Of a stretch of 39,094 nucleotides of DNA, positions 1 to 12,046 are shown in pieces. The notes below the pieces were generated by a model. That model worked only from the letters and a program-made list of their open reading frames with translations, was not told the origin of the DNA and did no database searches. The stretch is from Oehlia diaphana. Lineage: Eukaryota > Glomeromycota > Glomeromycetes > Glomerales > Glomeraceae. The stretch covers positions 1-39,094 of the forward strand of contig QZLH01000095.1 in NCBI GenBank assembly GCA_003833135.1. Direction: 5' to 3'. The translations under genes were made by a program, and so were the position numbers. Positions within the stretch are counted from its first letter, which is position 1, and every line of letters begins with the position of its first letter.

Positions 1-186
1 GAAACTATAATTAAATATTAATATGCATTATGCCGAAATTATGCCGAAATGCCGAAATGGTTTCGGCATTTCGGCAGTTTCAGCAGTTTCGGCATTTCGG
101 CATTTTTAGTTGCTTGCCGAAACCTAGTTTCGGCAGTTTTGGCAGTTTCGGCATGCCGAAACTCCTTAGTTTCGGCAAGCAACCTT
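1..186. repeat. TTTCGGC / GCCGAAA inverted-repeat array
   Basis: The stretch is built almost entirely of the heptamer TTTCGGC and its complement GCCGAAA, in alternating orientation with short spacers. Positions 43-57 and 61-75 are a perfect 15-bp inverted repeat with a 3-base loop, so the strand can fold into a strong hairpin. A second block lies at about 115-177. The G+C content is far above the surroundings. The array cuts into the 5' part of the gene relic that follows, whose reading frame continues out of the last repeat. Similar heptamer arrays are, as I recall, dispersed in Rhizophagus genomes; that is memory, not a search. Confidence 0.85.
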
Positions 187-187
187 A

Positions 188-1196
188 GGTCAAGCTAAAG
201 GATTATCTTTAGCTTTAAATTCCTTATATAATTCTCTAAGCCCAGAACAGCATTTACTTTCTGTTTTAAAATCTTGTTTAATTCATTTTGAAAGGTAAAC
301 AAATTATAATTAGTTTATTTATGAATAATTATTAATTACTTTATATATTAATTAACAAAATAAAAATATAAGAAATTCCAAATATTCAGATGAAAGTAAA
401 CTTTTAATGCACCATCTTCCCAAAGCTAAGACAAAAGATGAAGTAGATTTGCTATTTGATCAATTACGATTAATTGATGATGAAAATATAAATGGTAAAT
501 AATCTGTTTTATTTTCTTTTAATTTTTATTATTAATCATTAATCTTTATTAAAAAATAGATTGGATTACTGAATATCAAACATTATGAATATTGGCATCA
601 TTGAATTGTAATTATTCATCAATGGATTATGATGTGTGGATGACCATTCCATTTGATATAAACGTATCTGAATGTTCTCATATGAACATAAATAGAGAAG
701 AAACACGACTAAGATTAAAGACTGCTATTTTTCAGTAAATTGTTTGATTTATTAAGGTTTTTTAGTACATTTTATTAATTATTATAAATTTATTATTTTA
801 GTTCGTGGAATTATGATTTAGGTTTATATAGAAGATTTTATAATAATTACCAGTATAATGTACCAATGTCAAGCAAAAACAAAAGTGGTGTTAAAAGAAA
901 GATAGATATTAATAAAAGAAAAGGTGATAATATTTTATATTAGTTGATATCTAATTTATATTACTTACATTATTATTACTTAATTAGAAAAACAAAAAAC
1001 TACTTCGCTTCTAAAGTCACAGAATAAACGGCAAAAAGGTAATGTTAAGGGTGTTAAAAATGATGAATTTCAATAACAAATTCGAGAATTAGAAATCGAA
1101 GAACATAAGGAAGAATTAGAAAGAAAAAAATTGGATAACCAATTAAAAAAATTAGAAATAACACGAAAAGAAAAAGAATTAAGGGAAGGGCAATGA
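188..1196 (+). pseudogene. Relic of a repetitive-family gene, five exons, two nonsense codons
   Basis: Five exons can be chained in one frame: 188-294, 373-494, 560-734, 802-923 and 988-1196. Every junction has GT and AG and the phases agree. The frame is interrupted by TGA at 586-588 and TAA at 1074-1076 and ends at TGA 1194-1196. The 5' end is missing because the TTTCGGC array takes its place. Exon 3 has the pattern NREETRLRLKTAIF, and the last exon is a charged, probably helical segment rich in Glu, Lys and Leu. The exon 3 pattern resembles the tail of a large, transposon-associated protein family I recall from Rhizophagus; the function is unknown to me. Intact splice sites with only two stops suggest a recent loss, or a sequencing or assembly error. 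Confidence 0.65.
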
Positions 1197-3005
1197 AGTT
1201 TAATTTCTATTAGAGTGAAAAAGTAATATGTTTTTAAAAAACATGTTTCTTAAAATCTAATATATAATACATTTATCACTTGGAAATTAAATAAATCTGA
1301 AATTGTTTATATTCATGAATCACACTACATAAGATATATAAATATATACACAAGGTAAATAAAATTTTTTTGAAAAAATACATAAAAAATAATTAATTCA
1401 CCTATAGTTAAATATAACAGATAAGTGCCGCCAAAATTCTTTTTGTGTCTAAGTTAAATGATAGTAAATGTAGTTATTTTGAAAAAGACTCTATTTTTTG
1501 TATTAAATTTCAGGAATACTTTAATAAAAGAAAATATAAATTAGTAGTCTAATAAAATTGAAAATGAAAAAGAAAAAAAATCTTGCTCAATTTCAATTCC
1601 GAGGAGAAAAAACCCGTTCATCATCAAATTAGATTTGGAGTCGCCTAAAAAGAAGAAAAATAAGTTACTATTATGATAAGAAAAAAATGTAAAAAATTCA
1701 CTATTTTCATATCATCATGCGTATATTTACCTTAAAAAAATAAAAAATATTATCATATAGTAATAATTAATAAAAAAAAAAAACATATATGCGTAGTCAC
1801 ATTGCAGGATTGTGATTATATAACTCAATTGAGTACATAATCATCATGTACCTGGAGTCACACCTGCATTGTAGTTGTAGTAATTAGCTATATAATCCTT
1901 TTAAAATAGGTTACTTTTAAATCTAAATCTTAAAGTAAGGTTTATATATATAAAATTTGTTAAAAGTTTTACTATAAAAGGAAATTTATATTATATTATT
2001 ATGATTTTTTTTTTAGTTAAATAACCAATAGAATTTAAGCAAATCCTAAAGTAAAGTTTTATATAAAAGTTGAAATTTTCTACAGTAATATCTATTAGTA
2101 GTAGAGTAATAAACAGGGTTCTTATATAGTAAATTTTTTAGCTGAATATTAGATTTTATTTCTATATATATTTTCTAGAATTTTAAGTAAATAAATTATA
2201 TTATAATAATTTAATTTATAAACCTTTATACATAAATTCAATAATATTACGTAATTTTTATTATTTTATTATTTTTTTTTAAATAATCTATATTGCTTTA
2301 TTGATATTAAATTCATATACTATACAAAAAAATTGTCATGAGCTATATCCACCCAATAGGGTAATTTTTAACTTTATTATTTACTTTTATTTATTAAATA
2401 TTAGAAATTTATTAAATATTAGGAATCTTTATTTATATATAATAAAAAGTATTTTTATATAATACCTAATACTTATTATTTTAAGTATTTTAAGTATATA
2501 AATATTAAGCAAATATATTTAATATTACATATATTTTTAAAGATCATTTTTTCAAAGGCTTTTTGTTAATAGTAATTTTTTAATATAAAGAATAAACTAT
2601 CAATATAAATATTTTTTCTATTATTTAAATATAAAGAACATATATTAAAAAATATAACAATATATTCAATAAAAAAAAGCATTCATGTATAGTAAATAAT
2701 GGATATTTCAAATACTTCTTTTAAATAAGAGACAATTTAGCATCTATTTATAACTAACCCAAAAATACTTTTTTTTTTTTGGAAATAAATAAATCCCACA
2801 TAAAAATTAACTATGATAGTATATATAATACATATGACTAATTTGATAATATAATTAATTATTTTCTACTTGAATATTAAAGAAAAAGATAAATTAAAAA
2901 AAAAACAATAAAAAGATTTGATAAGACTAAATTAAAGAAAAAAGAATTGCATCATGTAAATCATGTATTAAAAAAGTTACTTTTACCAGAAATAACTTTT
3001 TTTTT
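1197..3005. other. AT-rich intergenic DNA with a possible exon relic
   Basis: No convincing gene. Frame 1557-1676 (+) is open for 39 codons, ends in a lysine-rich stretch after PFIIKLDLESP, and closes with TGA; it has no start codon and may be another relic. A perfect 12-bp palindrome (ACTCAATTGAGT) lies at 1823-1834 between partly complementary arms. The rest is A/T-rich simple sequence. The last ~250 bases are probably 3' flank of the septin gene. Confidence 0.5.
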
Positions 3006-4854
3006 TTATTTTCTTCCGCCTTTGCTTGAAAGTCCTGCTTGAATCGTTTCTAATTCCTGTTCTAACGATTTAATGTGAGAATGTTCAGCTTCTAAGTCTT
3101 TGTTAAGACGATCGCGCTCAGCAATAAGCTATAAAATAGATAATCAACATCAATATTAAAATGATGGGAAAAAAAGTACAATATCTTTATCAAATATCTG
3201 ATAATAAAATAGAACTACTAACATGTTGTTCCCACTGTCGGAAACGGTTCTCTTCTTGTTTAACTTGTTCAGTGAATCTCTTACGAAGAGCTTCTTCTTC
3301 TTCTTTGAATTTAGGATTATCAAGTTTCTTAGGTCTAAAAAAGAGTAAAATATATATTAGAATAGAATTACAATAAAAACATATAATGTGGAGAAAGAAT
3401 CTTACTTGGCTTCACCAAACTTCCTTGTTTCCATTTGTGATTGACGATAATTTTCATAGTGGGTTTCCTCGGTTGTGGATATCAAATCTAACATGTGTGT
3501 CCTTATAATAGTAGACAAATTATACAATTAAAATTATAAAACTTCTATGTCTAAAAAGTAGGAACTCTTAATTTTTTTAAACGTAAGATTTACCTAATAA
3601 GAAGTGAACGAAGTTTCTTGAAATCACAATGATCTTCGTTTTCAACTTCGGCAATACCCCAGCTGTATTGACGTCCCTTTACTTTACGACCATCAGGGGC
3701 AATGACATCCTCATCACTACCAATTATCGCAAAAGGCATAGCAGCCTGTTTATCAAGTGAAAGATAATCAGTTAAAATACGAAATATAGAAAATTTAATA
3801 AAAAAGTAAAATTTAAAATTTACCATAATGTTCATATTTCGTTTGGTGCTGGTTTCATCGTCACTTTCAATTGGGCATTGGTAAACTTGAATGTTTTGAG
3901 CAGCAATAACTTCTCTAACCTATAAATTCAAAATATATCAACTGAATATTTAAAAATCACAAGTTTTAAAAACATCAATAATCACGCAAATGACTTTACT
4001 CTTCTCTTGAATGTTTCCAAGTCTTTTGGCGTCAAGGTATCAGCCTTGGCAATTACGGGAATTAGATTTACTCGAGAACCTAAACGTTTCATGACTTCGA
4101 TATCCAAGGGCTTTAAACTACAAATTATATATGATTAGTAATAATCTTATTATTATTGTTAATAATAAGTAACTTACGTATGGCCAGTTGGGCGGATGAA
4201 ATAAAGACAGGAATGAACACGCATATCCAATTTTTCTTCACGGTGTGGTTGTTGTTCTTGTCGCATGTATGATTCATGTTGATCATCGATGAATTCAACG
4301 ATGGGTAACCAACTATCCCGATTATTTACATAGTCGCCAAATCCGGGAGTATCAATAACTGTGAGCTTAACATTGAACATTTTTTCTTCGAGTTCTATAA
4401 ACAATATTAAAAAAACACAATTAATAAAAACGATAAATGAATTGGAAATAATGTTTTATGCACTTACCAGCTTTTGTTATTTCAATCTCAACTGTTTTAT
4501 CCGTTTGTTTGGCGTGGCGTTTAGCTTGATTCTTTTTTTCTTTGATAGTAGTAGTGAAAAGAGTATTGATGAAAGTTGTTTTACCGAGACCGGATTCACC
4601 TTATTAATAAAAAAAAATCGTCATATTAAAGTTTCACTAGTAGATTGAGGGTAAAACACTTGTACTTTCTAACATTAACATCTGTTTCGAAAAAGTTATA
4701 GATGTTCCGGTGAACTTTCCTCTTCTGAAAGCAACGAATACTTACCAACAACCATTAAGGTAAAGTTGGTACCGCGTTTGGCAACAATTTTATGACGTTG
4801 GTTTGGCAAGTCGGCAATGCCAATACCGTTTGTAGAAACTGCACTTGGTGACAT
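3006..4854 (-). CDS. Septin GTPase (core Cdc3/Cdc12-type)
   Basis: Nine exons on the minus strand: 4746-4854, 4468-4599, 4178-4394, 4000-4117, 3824-3919, 3594-3745, 3406-3501, 3223-3334, 3006-3128. They give 384 residues. Septins are GTP-binding proteins that polymerise into filaments at the cell cortex, septa and hyphal branch sites. Visible: polybasic stretch near residues 20-27, P-loop GESGLGKT (37-44), DTPG (95-98), AKAD (176-179), the septin-unique element with [14 protein letters not shown] (253-266), and a C-terminal coiled coil (about 318-375) containing RFRQWEQ. The coiled coil excludes a Cdc10-type septin. Wording matches both Cdc12 of yeast and AspB/Cdc3 of filamentous fungi as I recall them, so the subgroup is left open. 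Exon 8 uses the less common donor GTTAGT. The start is the first ATG, with the usual short septin N-terminus. It is divergent from the M13 peptidase gene, 650 bases away. Confidence 0.97.
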
Positions 4855-5504
4855 TATTATTGTGAAACAAACGAATAAACTGTTAGCAGTTCAAAGGAAA
4901 GGCGAATGGGTTAGTCAAGAAATAAAATATCTTTTATTCCAAAGGACAAAAAAAAATTGATGTGAATAGGTCTTTTTTTTAGGTAGGAGAAAGCGAAGGT
5001 TTGTGTGGGAGTTAATGTAAAAAAACCTTTGCGCATATTTCGAAATAACAAATTAACCAATGATATGCAAAATATAAGTTTTAGGTAACAAAGATTAGTT
5101 TGTGACGACCATGCCTGAAATTTTTTGGTTAGTAACGTAATACAACATAATGAAATTTTTTTTTTTGTCAATGGTACGATCTCCGAAATTTATATTTCTT
5201 TCTAAATATAGAAGAGATGAATTTAATATTGTTCACAAAAAATCTATTATTAAAAATTTTTAAGGCTTTACTTCGGGTATGAACTAAAGATATCGTACCT
5301 GCGTAACAATTAACTAAAATGGCATATCAGTGAAACGGACTAGGGCTTATTTATTACTCATTTAAACAATCAACGGTAATTTTTAACTCTTGTTTTTACA
5401 TTTTTCTTTAGTTTTTATAGATCACCTTTAATAAAAAATTCATAACAGAGAGTAAATCCGTTTTGTTATTATAAGTTCATCGTAACGATTCTTTTGATAA
5501 GAGA
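4855..5504. promoter_or_regulatory. Shared divergent promoter region, septin / M13 peptidase
   Basis: These 650 bases separate two start codons facing away from each other, so they must hold both promoters and 5' leaders. I see no clear TATA box or known operator. Short open frames here look like chance. Confidence 0.6.
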
Positions 5505-8500
5505 ATGAGTCACGTACCTTCCTCGCCAATGGAGGACGCTCCGTTGCTTACGGACTCTAGAACTCCTAATGATCCCGAAAATGACGAATCTCACCTTGGT
5601 AATAATGAAGGTGGTAACATACGCGGTCCGCGCACTCGCGAAGCTCCACGCGACCACACAAATTTCTTACCTCGTCATGGGAGATTCTCCAAACTAGAAG
5701 TGTTCTTGGCTTTAATTAGTGTCTTGCTATTAATACTTATGAGTGTTTTCGCTGGTTTATATGCCGGGAAGGCAAATAAACATATAATACCTCCAGAACC
5801 TCCACAACCGCCTATTATAGTTCCACCAAACGATACCACAAAGGTAAACATGTTAATTACAATTCTCGCAAGAATGTTGGTATGCTGGTACTGTTGGTAT
5901 GAAGAGAAATTAACAAACTATAACTTACTCGTTTTATAGAGTCCTTGTCTTACTCCAGATTGTGTAATTATAGCTGCTCAGATTATTAACGACATGGATT
6001 TAACCGCAAACCCCTGTGACGATTTCTTTCAATATGCTTGTAAAGCTAAAATTTATCTTTTATATTTATTGTAAAATCGTTTTAAACTTTTCTAAAATTG
6101 TTTCAATTTTTTAAGGTGGAGGTTGGATACATAATCATGTAATACCAGAAGACAAAGGGCGCTACAGCTACTTTGATAGTTTATATGAAGATAATCAGGT
6201 AAATGATCGGGGCTTAGATCCGGATGTCATTAAGTAGATCTGGATACATATTCAAAGATGATCAGATAACCATTAGGGATTATTTACCATTCTAGGAGTT
6301 ATTACTAACGAGTTTTTTTTTTTTTTTTTGATACAGAAACTATTAAAGGAAATTCTTGAAAATGACTTTGAATCATTTAATAAATTTAAACAAGGTCTCC
6401 CTCCACCTTCAGAAGTAATAGACAAACAAAATTTTTATAAACTTCAATCTTTTTATCAATCTTGCATGAATGAATCTTTAATTAATGAACTTGATGCAAG
6501 ACCTTTGATACCAATATTAAACAAAATTGTTGAAGATTTTCCCGTAGATCCTAAATATTCTTTATTGTATAATTTTGGACATTTGAGTGAGATGGAAGAT
6601 ATAAGAGGTCCTTCTCCTAATCCCTTAAATTTAACAAATGTATTATCTCGCCTTTCTACCTTTGGCATAAAACCATTGTTTGAATTTTTCGTAGATGCAG
6701 ATGCAAAGGATCCAAAAAATAATGTTTTGTACTTATCTCAGTCTGGTCTTGGTTTACCTTCCAAGGAGTATTATGAGGAAGAAGAGATATTATCAATATA
6801 CAAAGATGTTATGATAACTTTATTAGATAAGGCTTTAGATTATAATAGTAATATTTCTCTTCCATTTTATAATAATTTCAATGCATCACAAGATCTATTT
6901 GAAGATATTTTGGAATTTAGTACAGAAGTATTGTTATATGAAGAATGGGAAAACAATGCTCTAAAAATTATAGATTTTGAGAAAAAATTAGCCAAAATAT
7001 CTTTATCAGCGTAAGTCAGATTTTACCGAGTCATAATGAATTTTAAATTTATATCGTTAATCTTTCTTTTTATCTTTGTAATAGTGAAGAATTTTCTGAT
7101 CCTGAGGCAACCTATAATAATCAAACTATAGTATCACTGAATAGGCTTAGTCCTGCTTTTCTTTGGTCTCAATATATTAGTTCGTTATTACCTCCAACAT
7201 CAGATGGTTTTCCATCTAGAATAATCTTAACTTCTAACAAATATTTTAAAGACCTCTCAAATCTTGTCAAAGAAACTCCAACTGAAACTTTACAACTTTA
7301 TTTCATTTGGCAAGCAATTTATACTTATGCTGATAATTTAAGTGAAAATTTTAGAGCACCTCTAAGAAAATTGAGGGCGAAAATTAGAGGAACCGATGAG
7401 ACAGTTAAACCAAGAAGATGGGAAGAATGTCTTAAATCAGTTGACAATACTTTAGGCCTTATGGCTGGCAGATATTTTGTATTGAAAGTATTTGGAGGTA
7501 TAATATGATAAGTTTATATTTATATTTATATTTATTGATTTATTTCATTTTTAATATATATATCATTTTTTATTTATTTTAGGTCAAAGTAAAGAAATGG
7601 CAGATCAAATAATTGTCTCCCTTAAAGACTCATTTATTAATCGATTACCACAGCTTGATTGGCTTGATGAGGAAACGCGTAAAAAAGCGATTGATAAAGT
7701 TAATCATATTATTCAAAAAATTGGATACCCCACTTCATCACCTGATACTATGTCACCACAATCTCTAGCTGAATACTATGCAAAGATTGAAACCAATGAA
7801 AATAAATATTTTGAAAATCTTTTAAGTGCTCAGGCCTGGGCTTCTAGTAAAAAATGGAGTGAAGTTGGTAAACCTGTAGATATTGGTCAATGGTATATGA
7901 CTCCTCAAACAGTTAACGCATATTATGTAAGTAAAGTTATACTGTACATGATGAATTTAATAGTGAAAGTAGTAACATAGCTTTTTTACTGCAATTTAGA
8001 ATCCTACTGCTAATGAAATCGTATTTCCGGCTGGTAATTAATCTATTTAGAATGTTTTAATTTATTGTGTTTATATATACATTTATTTAATATATACGCA
8101 TTTATAAATAATAGGAATACTTCAATCACCGTTTTTCAGTGCCAAGGCTCCAGAATATATTAATTTTGGGTCGATTGGTACGGTTGTTGGACATGAGCTC
8201 ACGGTTTGTACCATCTTAAAAGTTTGCTTTTTGGGACGATTAAGATTTAAGCTAACTTGAACTTATAAATATTAAGCATGCATTTGATAATAATGGGAGA
8301 AAATATGACGCGAATGGTAAATTAACTCAGGTACAAAACTAATTTATTCAAATGATTTGTAATTTCAATGAATTTATGCGTAAAAATAATCTATTTTGTT
8401 TATTAAATAGTGGTGGTCTAATACTACAATTGAAGCTTTCAAGGAAAAGGCACAATGTTTTGTGTATCAATATGGTAATTACACCGTTGATGATCCAAAA

Positions 8501-9030
8501 GGGAAACACGTAAACTTGAATGGTATTTTAACTCTTGGTGAAAATCTTGCCGATAACGGAGGGTAGTTATTTAAAATATTCATAATTTACACTTTTTTTA
8601 AGAAACATTACTCTAATTATAAGCATATTTCTCAAATAATAATTATAGCCTTAAACAAGCTTTTCAAGCATGGCTAACTCGATTTGAAAGTGACAAGGAT
8701 AATAAGTATAATAATCAATTATTACCTGGATTACAGAATTTGACTCGAGAACAATTATTTTATATATCATTTGGACGTGCTTGGTGTTCAAGAATAAGAC
8801 CAGAAACTGCTGTAGAAAGGGTAAAGAGATTTTTTTTCTTTTAATTATCGATACCAAAATATTTTATCTAACATTTATTTTCTTTGTGTAATAAGATTCG
8901 AGTTGACCCTCATTCACCAGCAAATTGGAGAGTTAATGGTGTATTAAGAAATTCAAACCATTTTACCGAAACATTTAAATGTCATTCAGGATCAAAAATG
9001 AATCCCGTAGATAAATGTTCTATGTGGTAA
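5505..9030 (+). CDS. M13 family zinc metallopeptidase (neprilysin / endothelin-converting-enzyme-like)
   Basis: Twelve exons: 5505-5843, 5940-6039, 6116-6198, 6337-7010, 7085-7497, 7583-7926, 8000-8033, 8115-8203, 8277-8330, 8411-8562, 8649-8820, 8896-9030. They sum to 862 residues; family members are usually about 700-800. Layout: cytosolic tail 1-64, one membrane helix about 65-88 (type II anchor), a proline-rich stalk, then the peptidase with an early [13 protein letters not shown] segment. Active site: VNAYYNP substrate-binding motif, HELTH zinc motif at 689-693, GENLADNGG at 753-761 (Glu754 third zinc ligand, Asp758), and the C-terminal CxxW box CSMW. All expected catalytic residues are present. 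By family knowledge it cleaves small peptides outside the cell or in the secretory lumen. The intron after exon 8 falls between Thr and the second His of HELTH. Start: first ATG after the divergent promoter; upstream frame is closed. Confidence 0.97.
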
Positions 9031-9775
9031 AAAATAATTAATAACAAATTTTAGTTTGATTTGTATTATATATATATCTTTTTATTTTATTCAAGTTTAG
9101 AGTGGGTTATTATATATATATATATTATAAAATGTATCATGTTATTCATGTTATTCATGTATTTATTTTTTTGTTTTAATAAAATAAAATTAGTTTAATC
9201 TGAAATCATGTGATTAGCGCTTTTTTTATATGTTGATTTTTTACGTGCTATATATCACGTGAAGACTAGTCTTGGAACGCGTTACGTCATTGTAAACCTT
9301 TTTTTTTTTTAGCTTTTTTAATACTTTTTTGTTTGTTAAATTGGTATTACAAATTAATGGTTTGTGTAGTGATTTTTTGTTTGATGATGAAATTGGTGAT
9401 TTTTTTTCTATTCTGTACAAAAAAAGCTAAGAGTAAAACTATATAATAATAGCTAAACTATTAGCTATTAAATGCTATATTCACAAAAAAAAAAAAAATA
9501 TTATATGTCAAAATAAAAAAATTATCTTTTTTTTTTCGACACTATTAAACGTAATTCATACATATTATAAATATAAAATAAAGAGTCTACTCAAATTAAA
9601 AAAAAAAAACTTCAATAAAATTGTCATTCACGAAATTAAAACAATGTCCAATCAAAAATAGACCAAAAAAATTAGGTTTAAAAAAAATTTGCATCATAAA
9701 GTTAATTCCCCCAATAAGATATCATTAAATGTCGGTTGACAAATATATATACACAATAGTTATTGAAACTCCTTA
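9031..9775. other. Convergent 3' flanks, AT-rich, with a TCACGTGA site
   Basis: This lies between the stop codons of two convergent genes, so both 3' UTRs must be here. It contains TA dinucleotide runs (9070-9130), homopolymers, and one TCACGTGA palindrome at 9255-9262. No gene seen. Confidence 0.6.
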
Positions 9776-11115
9776 TTATTGTCGTTGTTGATCTCGTTGT
9801 TTTTCTTGTTCTCCTAGTTGTTCTTGCTGATTTTCGCTTTCTTCTTGTTTCTCCTCTTCTTGCTGATCTTGTTCATCTCCTTGTTCTTCTTGTTCTACTT
9901 CTTGTTGCTGTTGCTGTTGCTGTTGTTGACGAAATAATTCGATGAGGAAAGGCCCAAGGGTCACCTCATCAAATTCGAGATCAACATCATCATCCTTCTC
10001 TTCATTATCTTCATCCGTGTTATTTTTGTCGATTTCCATATCTTTTACACCTTCATTGTCTTCATCATTATCATCAGCTCCCACTATATTATTAAAATAT
10101 GGAATAAGGAAGGAATGCATATCTTCAATATATTCTCTAATTTGTTTATTTTCCTCACAAATATCTCTATAATCAGCTTTTAATTCATTACAATCTTCCT
10201 TGACAATCTCTATTTCCTCCTCAAGTTGTGCATTCATTTGGAGCATCTCTTGTTCCGTTTCTTTTAGTTCCTTCAACATAGTTTCTTGTTCTTTTAAAAG
10301 TTAAGAAAATAAATATCACATAATTATATCATAACCTTAAATCTTTAAAAAAAAATATCACATCAATTACCATCATGGAATTGGTTGAAAGTGTCCGAAA
10401 AAATCTCGAACGGTACACCTAACTCTCTAAAAGGACGATCTAAAAGAAAAAAAAAAAGAACGCGTCAATTACGCGTCATCTATAAAATAAAATATGTAAC
10501 AATAACATGATAAATTTATTTAATATTTACTTGGTGGCTGATCTGAATAAGGAAAAAAAGACCCGCTTCCATCATGTATAAACTCATCATCATCTACTCG
10601 TTCTCCATTTGATCTTCGTGGAGATATTCTTCCGTAAGGACTATATAAATGTGGGTGTTGACGATTTGCTCCGACCTTACCATTCGTATAACCATTTTCA
10701 TCCAATCCGTGACCATTACCATTACCATTAACCTGAATTGGAGAGGTATATCGGTTTGTTGCTGCGCTATTTCCATTAACCGTGTGATGACCATATGTAT
10801 GCTGTGGAGTATTTTGATTGGCTACAGAACTTTGGTCGACTTTTTTTAAGTAATTAAAAAAAAAGAGAGGAAAGAAACGAAAAATTTCATTAATTAAAAA
10901 TGGGATATATGTATATATTAGAGATAAATCAAATCTTAATTCATGTATGCTTATTTTTATACGTATAACATATTCAAATTAGATAATTTCTTACCGCTGA
11001 ATTCTTCCTCTGAGCTATCACTAGTATCCTCGACTGCATCTTCTTCGTGAAAAACGAACTCCTCGTCAGAAGAGTCGGACCGTTCAGAAAAATGAGCATC
11101 TAACCAGTCAACCAT
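9776..11115 (-). CDS. Unrecognised acidic coiled-coil protein with polyglutamine tract
   Basis: Four exons: 10995-11115, 10531-10839, 10371-10439, 9776-10290. They give 337 residues. I do not recognise the family. The N-terminus (1-40) is short and acidic and contains SDSSDEEF and SDSSEEEF, likely casein-kinase-2-type sites. Residues 41-145 are Asn/Gly/Ser/Pro-rich and probably disordered. A compact segment (about 143-165, NRPFRELGVPFEIF) comes before a strong coiled coil (about 167-225). An Asp/Glu-rich stretch follows (239-275), then the hydrophobic EVTLGPFLIELF, then nine glutamines (288-296) and a Gln/Glu-rich tail. The polyQ is mostly CAA/CAG repeats, so its length may vary between strains. 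An in-frame TGA just upstream of the ATG supports the start. A nuclear or scaffold role is possible but not shown. Confidence 0.85.
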
Positions 11116-12046
11116 TCTTCAAATATATATGTTATTTTATAATGAACTTTAATTATGAAACTATACTACTAATTCAAGTATAAAGTTGACTAAACCCTAA
11201 AAAGTTTTTTCTTTTTCCTGCCAAAAAAAAAGAAAAACATTATTATTTTTTTTCAGAGGTTTTGAAAATGAAACGAAAATTTTATATTCACTTGTTTTTT
11301 TTTTGAATCCAAAAACCGTAAATTTCAATATATAAATAAGTGGTATAAGCCTAGAACCTAAATTTATATATACTTATATATATATATATAATATATCTAC
11401 TTAAAAAAAAGATATTTATAAAAACTGAAGGGAATTTTATATAAGTGTAAAAGAAGAATTTTTTTAAGATCCACTTTAGGTTTTTAGTGACAAAAAAAAA
11501 GAAAAAAAGAAGAAAAAAAAAAAAAAATTCGAAAAAAAAATATCAGAAACAAGTACGTAAGCTATATAAGATACTTTGATAAAAATTTTAAAAATTTTTT
11601 TCGTTAACAAGTTCTTTTATAGATACTTAATATCGTAAGAAAGGGATCTGTCATGTTTCACGTGCTTGTTTTTTTTGATAAGCATAAATTAATTTTCATT
11701 GATAAAAAATTTTCTTGTTCCTTTTATCATATTCGCGTTTCAAAAAAATCTTTCAACTCTCGTTTCAATAGTCACGTGATTATATATATCTTTAGTATTT
11801 TTTGTTAGTTGATCCTCGTATTGTTTCTCTTGGAAACATTGGAATTATTTTGAATTAGTAGAAATTTCTTGAATATCATTTAAATATAATTTGGTTAGAT
11901 TTTTTTTAATCAAAAAGAATTCGTTTCTTTCTTTTTATCAAAATATTTTTTTTTATTTGTAAAACTTTTAAAAATTAGTTTATAAAAAAAAAGGAGTTTT
12001 GTTATAACAAATCCCTCTAAAATTCAAAAGATATTAATCAATCATC
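11116..12046. promoter_or_regulatory. Upstream region of the acidic coiled-coil gene with CACGTG sites
   Basis: No gene seen. CACGTG hexamers lie at 11659-11664 and, inside GTCACGTGAT, at 11773-11778; such E-box sites are bound by bHLH factors of the Cbf1/Pho4/USF kind in fungi. The rest is poly-A/T rich. Confidence 0.4.

Noticed and set aside
1..186. CRISPR-like array
   Set aside because: The short heptamers have no constant repeat/spacer structure, and the genome is eukaryotic.
4361..5171. Open frames antisense to or upstream of the septin exons
   Set aside because: They cross septin introns and the promoter and show no protein-like pattern.
9763..9945. Valine/leucine-rich plus-strand frame, looks like a membrane peptide
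   Set aside because: It is the complement of the Gln/Glu-rich coding repeat of the minus-strand gene.
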